DNA of 64,000 bases from Hahellaceae bacterium. Its GTDB lineage: Bacteria > Pseudomonadota > Gammaproteobacteria > Pseudomonadales > Oleiphilaceae. Below are positions 1-6,856 of the stretch, piece by piece. Made by a program: the position numbers and the translations under genes. Location: the NCBI GenBank assembly GCA_016716085.1, contig JADJWY010000013.1:62001-126000 (forward strand). The letters run 5' to 3'. The stretch's first letter is position 1. Each line of letters opens with the position of its first letter. The notes under the pieces were generated by a model. That model was not told the DNA's origin, ran no database searches, and worked only from the letters and a program-made list of their open reading frames with translations.

Positions 1-517
1 CCTGCGTCACGCCGAGCTGGTAGTTATTACGATCTACTTCATCGGAAAAGGTATCGTTGCCGACCATTCTCACGGAATCCCAGCCTTTAGCAACACCCAT
101 CGTCAGTGTCGTCAGATCCCCGAACATGTCCTGACTAACCGAAAAGTGAACGGTATTCGCCTCAAAGTCGTTTTCAGTACTGTTCGTATACCCGAGGCTC
201 ATTAGCGTTTTATCGTTTAGAAAATCGACGCCAGCACTGTATTCAGTTCGCTCTTCCTTATACTCACTCGCCGTTGCCACGACATCAACCGATGCGGCTG
301 AAATAGAATCAACATAGTAATTGGCCGTCAGTGAAAACTGATCGCCAACATTCTTGCGTACGAGCAACGAGGGACCATCTATTTTCATCCCTCCACCATC
401 GTAGTTGTGGTATAAAACTTCAGCTGCATCTTCAGGCAACACGGCTGCCACGAGCGGGAATGCCGCTCCCAAGGCAAGCAGACTCAGACAGAGCAGTGCA
501 CCACGACGACTCAGCAT
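1..517 (-). CDS. DUF3570 family protein (partial, C-terminus beyond left edge)
   Basis: This is the N-terminal 172 codons of a protein that runs off the left edge. Translation from the ATG at 517 starts MLSRRGALLCLSLLALGAAF, a Sec signal peptide that should be cleaved near residue 24. After it come alternating amphipathic stretches, with GGGMKIDGPSLLVRKN early on and NDKTLMSLGYTNSTENDF later, as in the DUF3570 family of predicted outer-membrane beta-barrels. It starts 10 bases after the DUF4266 gene stops and is the last visible gene of the minus-strand operon that begins at 5388. DUF3570 next to DUF4266, a thioredoxin and ApbE is a recurrent bacterial neighbourhood (recalled family knowledge). 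The molecular function is unknown. Confidence 0.75.
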   Translation of the reverse strand, partial: MLSRRGALLCLSLLALGAAFPLVAAVLPEDAAEVLYHNYDGGGMKIDGPSLLVRKNVGDQFSLTANYYVDSISAASVDVVATASEYKEERTEYSAGVDFLNDKTLMSLGYTNSTENDFEANTVHFSVSQDMFGDLTTLTMGVAKGWDSVRMVGNDTFSDEVDRNNYQLGVTQ

Positions 518-527
518 CCTGAAACGC

Positions 528-770
528 TCAATTGCAGCCACAGCCACCTCCGGCTCCCCCTTCTGCTCCTCGCGCACCCTCTCGTGCCTGGAAAACATGG
601 TGCATATAACTGCCCTCAATTCCGTGACGCCCCAGACTCATGATGGGATCAGCCAGGTTATCCCGTTCATAGGGCTTGACCCATGGCTCGGGCATCGCAC
701 ACGCACCCAGGCCGCATATCAGGCAGAAACTGATTGCTATACGAACCGAAAACGGGCTCTTTTTTGGCAT
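528..770 (-). CDS. DUF4266 small lipoprotein
   Basis: This 80-residue lipoprotein has a hydrophobic segment and a lipobox LGAC with the acylated Cys at residue 24, so it should be membrane-anchored on the periplasmic side. The mature part begins with an MPEPWVKPYERDNLADP-like segment typical of DUF4266 and ends in a Gly-rich tail closing with GGGCGCN. The two tail cysteines could bind a metal or take part in thiol exchange (inference). The gene lies 7 bases after tlpA-like 778-1272 and 10 bases before the DUF3570 gene, so the three are probably co-translated. The function of DUF4266 is not established. Confidence 0.8.
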   Translation of the reverse strand: MPKKSPFSVRIAISFCLICGLGACAMPEPWVKPYERDNLADPIMSLGRHGIEGSYMHHVFQAREGARGAEGGAGGGCGCN

Positions 771-777
771 CTGGGCA

Positions 778-1272
778 TTACTCTCGAATCAAGGATTTGA
801 TCTGGCTTCGATAGCCATCTTCATAGCCGGGCTTGTAACCACGATGCAAAAATCGTCGTTTGCCGTCGCGGTCGATGAGCACCGTGGTGGGCATGGCATC
901 AACGCTGTACAGCTTGCTCACAACACTTTCGTTGTCGTATAAAACGGGAAAGGACACGGGAACGTCTTTCAAAAAAGCATCTGCTGACGCGCTGTCTTCG
1001 TCTACATTGACGGCAAGCAACGTGAAGCCGAACTTTTCATATTGCTTAAAGATCGATTCAAGATGAGGCATCTCCTGCCGGCACGGTCCACACCAGGAGG
1101 CCCAGAAATTCAACATGACGACCTGACCGCGCAGATCCTCCAGTCGGACGTTGCTGCCAGAAGCACTTTTTAGCGTGAAATCCGGCGCCAACTCCTGACC
1201 CGATTCGGCCTGGGCGAGAAGCCCCCAGCTCATAAACAGAGCGATCCCGATCAATCGAATTACCTTGCCCAT
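778..1272 (-). CDS. TlpA/ResA-family periplasmic thioredoxin
   Basis: This is a 164-residue thiol-disulfide oxidoreductase. A signal peptide of about 22 residues precedes a thioredoxin fold containing LNFWASWCGPC, with the redox pair at C61 and C64, and a cis-proline loop (DAMPTTVLID). TlpA/ResA proteins usually reduce apo-cytochrome heme-binding cysteines or other periplasmic thiols. The operon holds a diheme lipoprotein (2710-5388) and the Cys-tailed DUF4266 protein, so heme-motif or tail cysteine reduction is a reasonable role (inference). It lies 26 bases after the 1299-1967 beta-barrel gene and 7 bases before DUF4266. The membrane or soluble state after signal cleavage cannot be decided from sequence. 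Confidence 0.88.
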   Translation of the reverse strand: MGKVIRLIGIALFMSWGLLAQAESGQELAPDFTLKSASGSNVRLEDLRGQVVMLNFWASWCGPCRQEMPHLESIFKQYEKFGFTLLAVNVDEDSASADAFLKDVPVSFPVLYDNESVVSKLYSVDAMPTTVLIDRDGKRRFLHRGYKPGYEDGYRSQIKSLIRE

Positions 1273-1298
1273 CTTTCACCCTCCACTACCGTTAAGGT

Positions 1299-1967
1299 TC
1301 AGAAAAACATCGACATGCCGGTGGCAAACTGAATATCCGTTGCCGTTTTTTCCTCACCCAGCAAGTCGATATCATACATATAGGTACGCATCTGCAAGTG
1401 CATGGCTAACCAGTCATTAAACAAAAGCTGGTAACCCGCGCCATAATTCAAGGTTAGCCGACTGTCACCGGCGAACTCTGTCGTGCCCATGCCACCCACG
1501 AGATAGAAATTCGTGTTAAACGCATAATTTTTGCCAAAAAAGGCTTCGCCCGGCAAAAGGTTGACCCCCAGGCCGATGTTGTAATAAAAGTACGAGCGCT
1601 CGTCATCTTCCAGTATCTGAACACCGCCACCCAGACGTTCGAAGCTGGTTTCGCCCGCATCGGCATACCCCAGATTACCTTCAACAAACAGATACTCTGT
1701 CAGATGGTAGGCGCCTCTCAAGCCCAAAAACCATGGAACCTCAAAGTCTTCAACACTGATCTGCCCGGTCATAAAGCCCAGCTCAAAATTTTCAGTGTCG
1801 ATACTCGACTCCTTGACGCCCCTGGGTTCAACATCCGGCTCGATCAAAGGTCGCTCATCGTTCTCAGATGAGTCTCCCTCCACGGCTAACGCAGATGCCG
1901 ACATCCCGAGGGAAAGGCTCGCCAGCAATGCCGACGTTAAAAGAATACGCTGAGTCCGATTTTCCAT
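1299..1967 (-). CDS. outer-membrane beta-barrel domain protein
   Basis: This 222-residue protein has an N-terminal signal peptide (cut near residue 29, after SASALA) and a short acidic linker. It then has about eight amphipathic beta-strands and ends MSMFF, the C-terminal aromatic signature recognised by BAM. Strand motifs such as FLGLRGAYHLTEYLFVEGN, and a YNIGLGVNLLPGEAFF-like strand later, match the small outer-membrane beta-barrel family that also occurs in myxobacterial envelope proteins. Its start overlaps the 3' end of the preceding beta-barrel gene by 31 bases, which suggests translational coupling and perhaps a paired barrel. Substrate and function are unknown. Confidence 0.75.
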   Translation of the reverse strand: MENRTQRILLTSALLASLSLGMSASALAVEGDSSENDERPLIEPDVEPRGVKESSIDTENFELGFMTGQISVEDFEVPWFLGLRGAYHLTEYLFVEGNLGYADAGETSFERLGGGVQILEDDERSYFYYNIGLGVNLLPGEAFFGKNYAFNTNFYLVGGMGTTEFAGDSRLTLNYGAGYQLLFNDWLAMHLQMRTYMYDIDLLGEEKTATDIQFATGMSMFF

Positions 1968-2701
1968 TCCTGTGCTTCTTCGTTTTGGTCCCGGTCAGTA
2001 AATACAACATATTCTTTGTATTCCGCTCTGACAAAGTACCGGTCACTGACATAGAACCGCACACCTACACCGAAGTGTACGGAATCTTCGTTTCGATTTT
2101 CGACATCCACAAGGGTCGATTTGGGGCGAATAAAGGCTGAACCAGCACCCAATGCAAAAAAGGGAGACACCCGCCAGGTTGGAAAAGGCTGATGCACGAG
2201 ATCCGCGTTGATCATACGAATCTCAGAAAAATTACCCAGGATCTGAGAGAGCCCGACTTCAGTTGAGAGGTACTCCGTCCACCAATATCCGCCATAGAAA
2301 CTCCCCACTGAGGCGCCGTCAAAATCACCGCCCAACGCGCCCAGCTCCCAGCGACGGGAGTTAAAATCTTCGAAACGGGGTTCTTTGAAAACAACGGCCT
2401 GACCATTGGCATCAACGGTCTTACGAATGGCGTCCACGCTGGCCCACCCTTCATGGCCGCGCGTGTCTTTGACGCGCACCCAGGTCGTTTTACGGTACAG
2501 GAGCTGCAGCCACTCACCCGTCTCTGCGGTGTGGAACACGGGAAAGCCTTCGCCTGGCCCCGTTCTTAGCTCAAGATAAGGTTCAAGCACCTTGACCTTC
2601 TGACCGGTCAGGGACTGGGCAAACGCGGACGCACCAAACAGCCACAGACACAATGCCAAAAAAGTGAAGGATAATAGGGATCTACGCTTCCTGTAATGCA
2701 C
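1937..2701 (-). CDS. SH3-domain outer-membrane beta-barrel protein
   Basis: I chose the GTG at 2701, preceded by AGGATGG. An in-frame ATG at 2767 would overlap the upstream gene and lengthen the signal peptide unnaturally. The resulting 254 residues have a signal peptide (to about residue 28, SAFA), then a bacterial SH3-like domain (about 33-95) with LELRTGPGEGFPVFHTAETG and the W...V.D..GHEGWAS pattern. A beta-barrel (about 115-254) follows and ends in VFF. SH3 domains of this kind commonly bind peptidoglycan or partner proteins, so this barrel may be tethered to the wall (inference). It starts 8 bases after the diheme lipoprotein gene and overlaps the next barrel gene. Confidence 0.75.
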   Translation of the reverse strand: MHYRKRRSLLSFTFLALCLWLFGASAFAQSLTGQKVKVLEPYLELRTGPGEGFPVFHTAETGEWLQLLYRKTTWVRVKDTRGHEGWASVDAIRKTVDANGQAVVFKEPRFEDFNSRRWELGALGGDFDGASVGSFYGGYWWTEYLSTEVGLSQILGNFSEIRMINADLVHQPFPTWRVSPFFALGAGSAFIRPKSTLVDVENRNEDSVHFGVGVRFYVSDRYFVRAEYKEYVVFTDRDQNEEAQEWKIGLSVFF

Positions 2702-2709
2702 ATTCCATC

Positions 2710-5388
2710 CTAGTTCTGTGGCACATCGAAAGGATTGTTGAAGTACTGCGCACCCAAATCCAGCCATTCACTGATCAATTTGAGTTCTGCCGCAGACAAA
2801 TAGCCTGCGTGCACTCCACCCGCCGCAAAGATAGCCATAAATTCCTCGCTTGCCAATGCCCCAGCAGCATCCATCGTGGAATATACGGGTACGGTGGCGT
2901 ACACAGGCACCTGATTTCCATTGCCATCATCCTCAGTTAGCCCTGTGTCAATCAGACGATCCACTAATGCGCCATTCACCAGTTCCTGCTCATTGTCATC
3001 TACTAACAGTTCACGGTAAGAACGGTACTGTTGGGAGACATCCGCGGAATACCCATCTGCCAGATTCAGCTGGGCCACTGGAACCTGTATCGCATTATTG
3101 CCGTCGCGATTTGAATGGCAGGCGGTACAGGTCTGATTTGCTTCGGGAATTTCAACATCATTGTCATCATAAACCCTACGGTCCACCGACCACAACGGGT
3201 GGATATGCGTTTCGTAGTTAATGACAGCACGACAAATACTTGACCACTCCGTTGCACAGGGACCGCCGATCGGAGGGTCAGTCCGCAGATAAGCATACGC
3301 CAGATTAATACCAGTGCCAGGCGTGGCAACAGCCCCATCGGTCCATTCGTCATCGAAAACGAGATCCGGCTGAAGTCGTCGGGTTCCGTTCAGGCGACTC
3401 CAGGTCTCCGCCATGGTTTCACCCATTTCGGCGACGAGATCTGGATCTGAACCCGGAAAGGCCTGAGACGACTCGGCCCCACTGTTAATGGATGACGGTT
3501 CGGCGTCAGGGCGGCCATGCGGAACAGAACTGGTCGACGTATGACAGCCATTGCAGGCCAATGTTTCGCCTGGCGCAACCTGCAGCCAGTTCTGGTGTCG
3601 CTCAGAGGTCCGGCGCCCTTCCCCATCGACAATGCTGACAGCAAACGCAACGTTTGCCGGCACGGCAAACCTGACGGATCCATCCGGCTCGATGGGCACA
3701 TAACCGATAATTTCACGCATGCGTTGCTCTGAGGAAACGCCAAAACTTTCATCCCGGACCCGGCGCACACCTGGCGGGGGAATGGATACTGCCTTTTCGA
3801 TCCGCATGAAACGCGCGGGGCGTTCATCAACCGCTGTGCTGCGCGGGTCCGCCATGGCAGTGATACCGGCTGGCGTCGTATCCACTCCGTCCTGGTCGTA
3901 GACGCTGCGGATGTTGACCAGGCCGAAGCCCTCTTTTGCCAGTTCCGCTGCTTCGCCTTCCGGCGTGAAGTCGCGAATATAATTGGCCAGCGGACGAGAG
4001 GTCATCAGTACCGCCTCATCAAATCGAAAACCATCTTTCGGCAAGTCGATTGGACGCTGGGTATTTTTCACCGGATCGTAAATCCATAAGCCATAGACCG
4101 GGTCTGCACGGATCAAATTCGGATCGGCAACGGTTTCTTCGTCGCACAGGATCAGGTCGATGTCTTCGACAGGCAAATCAATCTCATCCAGGGCAATTAA
4201 TCGACAGGGACTCCAGCTCACCAGCAGACGACCCGTACCGTCATTCAGCGGAAATACAGCGCCATACTGTCCAGCAACATTTGGCTCGCCATCGGTCCTT
4301 ACATTCGGTATTTCAGGTGTATGCCCTGCTGACTCCGAGCCGGTAAAACTGACGTTGGCGTCCGTATGCGTATTGATATGGACGCGAACCGGCGCAAAAT
4401 CAAATTGATCACTGGTAAAATCCCGCAGCTGAACGAGCACGTCGCCCTCCGAGATTTCCATCGGCTTCAGGAACTGAACGATACCGCCATCCGAACCCTG
4501 ATCATGGGAGTGACGGCCATACAATACACTGAGCCCAGTCCCATCCGGATTGATCTGGTAAAGGTTCATTTCGTTGAGCGATCCCGCGTTGTCCCAACGG
4601 GAAAACACAACTTTACCGTTATCCAACAGATAGGGATCCAGGTCGTGACTTTGGTTAAAGCTGATCTGCCGAATGTTGGAACCATCCGCATCCATCCGAT
4701 GCAGAACGAAGGTGCGGGTTTGCATGTCTTCATCCAGTGCCGCAAACTGGGGCTTACCTTCATCCAGCAGAATGGCCCGACTGCCGCGCTGCCGGGTCGA
4801 AGCAAAAACGATCCCGCCATCCGCCAGATAGTGAGGCGCGATATCCTGCCCCTGCTCGGCAACGGTGTCTGATTCAATCACGCGTCTGAGTCCTGCGCCC
4901 TCAAGGTCGTATTCCCATATGTTCCAGGTTGGCTGAACGTCTGCCCCCTCAATTTCAGGTGCGCGCATGGCAAACACAAGTTTTTTGCCGTCAGGCGACA
5001 CCGCCAGATCCTTAACGTCATAGAGTAATTTTCCCTCTTCATTCAGGTACATCGGGTCATCAAATGCCTCCGAGGAGATATCAACGGCCGTGGCAGATGG
5101 AGATGCCCGTTCCTTGAGGTACAGCACTGCACCTGGAGAAAAACGCTCTGGTCGACGGACGTCATCGCCAATCAGATCCTGGCTGTCATCAAAGATCAGT
5201 GGGCGCTTCACAAACGCGACCGGATAATCGCGCACTACAGGATCCTGGCCCTGAGCGTTCGTCGTCGGGCCACACCCTCCCACAGACAGGACGGCGCCTA
5301 CCAGCGCCATGCCAGCGCCCCCCGAGAGGAGAATTTTGTTTAATTTTGTTAATCGGCCCACTGTCGTAAACCGTTGCGCCATCCACAT
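2710..5388 (-). CDS. diheme lipoprotein, HzsA-related (hydrazine synthase alpha middle-domain family)
   Basis: This 892-residue exported lipoprotein has a lipobox VGGC with the Cys at residue 39. An AAAGG Shine-Dalgarno sits 8 bases before the ATG. Residues about 50-420 contain WD40/PD40-like propeller blades (LAVSPDGKKLVFAMR, MDADGSNIRQISFN, LLDNGKVVFSRWDNAG). The C-terminal half has two c-type heme sites, CNGCH near residue 610 and CTACH near 753. This layout resembles proteins annotated as HzsA-related, which share the middle domain of hydrazine synthase alpha but occur widely outside anammox bacteria. It is the first gene of the minus-strand operon and diverges from the DUF1588-like heme gene. 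Electron carrier or heme enzyme are both possible. Hydrazine chemistry is not implied. Confidence 0.72.
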   Translation of the reverse strand: MWMAQRFTTVGRLTKLNKILLSGGAGMALVGAVLSVGGCGPTTNAQGQDPVVRDYPVAFVKRPLIFDDSQDLIGDDVRRPERFSPGAVLYLKERASPSATAVDISSEAFDDPMYLNEEGKLLYDVKDLAVSPDGKKLVFAMRAPEIEGADVQPTWNIWEYDLEGAGLRRVIESDTVAEQGQDIAPHYLADGGIVFASTRQRGSRAILLDEGKPQFAALDEDMQTRTFVLHRMDADGSNIRQISFNQSHDLDPYLLDNGKVVFSRWDNAGSLNEMNLYQINPDGTGLSVLYGRHSHDQGSDGGIVQFLKPMEISEGDVLVQLRDFTSDQFDFAPVRVHINTHTDANVSFTGSESAGHTPEIPNVRTDGEPNVAGQYGAVFPLNDGTGRLLVSWSPCRLIALDEIDLPVEDIDLILCDEETVADPNLIRADPVYGLWIYDPVKNTQRPIDLPKDGFRFDEAVLMTSRPLANYIRDFTPEGEAAELAKEGFGLVNIRSVYDQDGVDTTPAGITAMADPRSTAVDERPARFMRIEKAVSIPPPGVRRVRDESFGVSSEQRMREIIGYVPIEPDGSVRFAVPANVAFAVSIVDGEGRRTSERHQNWLQVAPGETLACNGCHTSTSSVPHGRPDAEPSSINSGAESSQAFPGSDPDLVAEMGETMAETWSRLNGTRRLQPDLVFDDEWTDGAVATPGTGINLAYAYLRTDPPIGGPCATEWSSICRAVINYETHIHPLWSVDRRVYDDNDVEIPEANQTCTACHSNRDGNNAIQVPVAQLNLADGYSADVSQQYRSYRELLVDDNEQELVNGALVDRLIDTGLTEDDGNGNQVPVYATVPVYSTMDAAGALASEEFMAIFAAGGVHAGYLSAAELKLISEWLDLGAQYFNNPFDVPQN

Positions 5389-5605
5389 AACTCAGACCTT
5401 TGAATAACTTACCCGATGTGCCTGTCTATCAGTATGTGCGGGCGCCCTGTACATTCCAGCGAGATTCGGTAACGCAATGTAATCCTGTGCGGCTCTGCTC
5501 AAAAAACCATCGAACACATCAACTACACTTCAAATCACGCGATGCCAGGGACTGAAATACAACAGACTCTAGCTAGCAATGATAGTTCAAACGGGAGAAG
5601 CCGCC

Positions 5606-6844
5606 ATGGTTGCAGTCTGGGGTGTCGGAACTAAAGCGAGCAGACCGCGCAGTCGACCGGCGATTGCTTTGAGCCTGTTGGCGTTGCTTTCCTGCACCGC
5701 TCAGGCCGGAGACCGGGAGCAGGCGAAACGTATCCATGACCGCATTGCCGGCGTTCCACCCAGTGCCTCGGTGCTCGCCGATATGGAAGCGGATGTCGCC
5801 AATGGAGATGCCATCCAGGCGGCCTATACTGCCATGGAGAATCCCGCCTTTTACGATGCAACCCTCAAGCATTTCGTCGCCCCCTGGACCAACGAGGAGC
5901 GCTCAGCCTTCGTCGCACTGAATGACTACACGGCGACAGTGATTGGCGCCATTCGGGATGAGCTGGATTTTCGCAGGGTCCTTTTTGATGACTTGCTCTA
6001 CGTGGGAGCGTCCAATTTAGGTTTACCTGCTTACTCGATCAGCAATAACGCCCATTACGAAGCGCTGGAAAATAACAGTGCCTCGCTGAAAACGGCCCTG
6101 ACGCAGGTGGCTCAGTCAAGTCGAAATGGATTGCCTCCCGGCGCAACCGCCGGCATTCATACCACCCGTGCGGCGGCTAAAGCCTTCTTCATTGCCGGAA
6201 CCAACCGGGCAATGTTCCGATTTACCCTGCTGAATCATCTCTGTAACGATTTGGAGCAAGTCAATGACACGACCCGTCCGCCTGACAGGGTGAGACAGGA
6301 TGTCAGTCGTAGTCCCGGTGGAGACAGCCGCATCTTTCTGAATAGCTGCGTTGGCTGCCATAGCGGTATGGATCCCATGACACAGGCGTTTGCCTACTAC
6401 GACTACGACTATGATGCCGATAACGACCCGGATGGTCTGGCCGGGCAGTTGGTTTATAACGCAGCGGGCACGACCGACCCCGACACCGGCAGCCGGGTTC
6501 AGGGCAAATACCTGATTAATTCCGGCTCGTTTAGCTTCGGTTATGTTACGCCAGATGACCAATGGAATAACTACTGGCGCAGCGGTCCTAATCAGCTGCT
6601 GGGCTGGAGCGCTGACCTTAGCGGCAGTGGTTCGGGTGCTAAATCGATGGCCCAGGAGCTGGCCTACTCCGAGGCGTTTGCCCAGTGTCAGGTGAAAAAG
6701 GTTTTTCGCAATGTATGTCTGCGTGATCCGGTGGACTCCGCGGACCGCAGTCAAATTGACAGTATGGTGAGTTCATTCGGAAGCCACCAATACAACCTGA
6801 AGCAGGTCTTCGCCGAATCGGCCGCCTACTGCATGGGCAACTGA
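5606..6844 (+). CDS. monoheme DUF1588-like exported protein
   Basis: I chose the ATG at 5606 because GGGAG lies 8 bases upstream. An earlier in-frame ATG at 5579 has no good site. The 412-residue product has a signal peptide ending near LLSCTAQAG and a single heme motif CVGCH at 248-252 followed by SGMDPMTQAF. This CxxCH-x-x-MDP arrangement, together with an upstream TTRAAAKAFFIAGTNRAMF region, resembles the DUF1592/DUF1588 proteins best known from Planctomycetes. Directly after the heme is an acidic stretch YYDYDYDADNDPDG. The gene is first in a plus-strand operon with the LamG and DUF1501-like genes. The enzymatic role is unknown. Confidence 0.65.
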   Translation: MVAVWGVGTKASRPRSRPAIALSLLALLSCTAQAGDREQAKRIHDRIAGVPPSASVLADMEADVANGDAIQAAYTAMENPAFYDATLKHFVAPWTNEERSAFVALNDYTATVIGAIRDELDFRRVLFDDLLYVGASNLGLPAYSISNNAHYEALENNSASLKTALTQVAQSSRNGLPPGATAGIHTTRAAAKAFFIAGTNRAMFRFTLLNHLCNDLEQVNDTTRPPDRVRQDVSRSPGGDSRIFLNSCVGCHSGMDPMTQAFAYYDYDYDADNDPDGLAGQLVYNAAGTTDPDTGSRVQGKYLINSGSFSFGYVTPDDQWNNYWRSGPNQLLGWSADLSGSGSGAKSMAQELAYSEAFAQCQVKKVFRNVCLRDPVDSADRSQIDSMVSSFGSHQYNLKQVFAESAAYCMGN

Positions 6845-6856
6845 GGGTCACCGGAC

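Noticed and set aside
4366..4872. Plus-strand open frame of 168 codons inside the HzsA-like gene
   Set aside because: It is antisense to the beta-propeller part of a recognisable gene and shows no independent coding features.
2710..5388. Possible hydrazine synthase, suggesting anammox metabolism
   Set aside because: Only the middle-domain resemblance and two heme motifs are present. The beta and gamma subunits and other anammox genes are absent, and HzsA-related proteins are widespread outside anammox bacteria.
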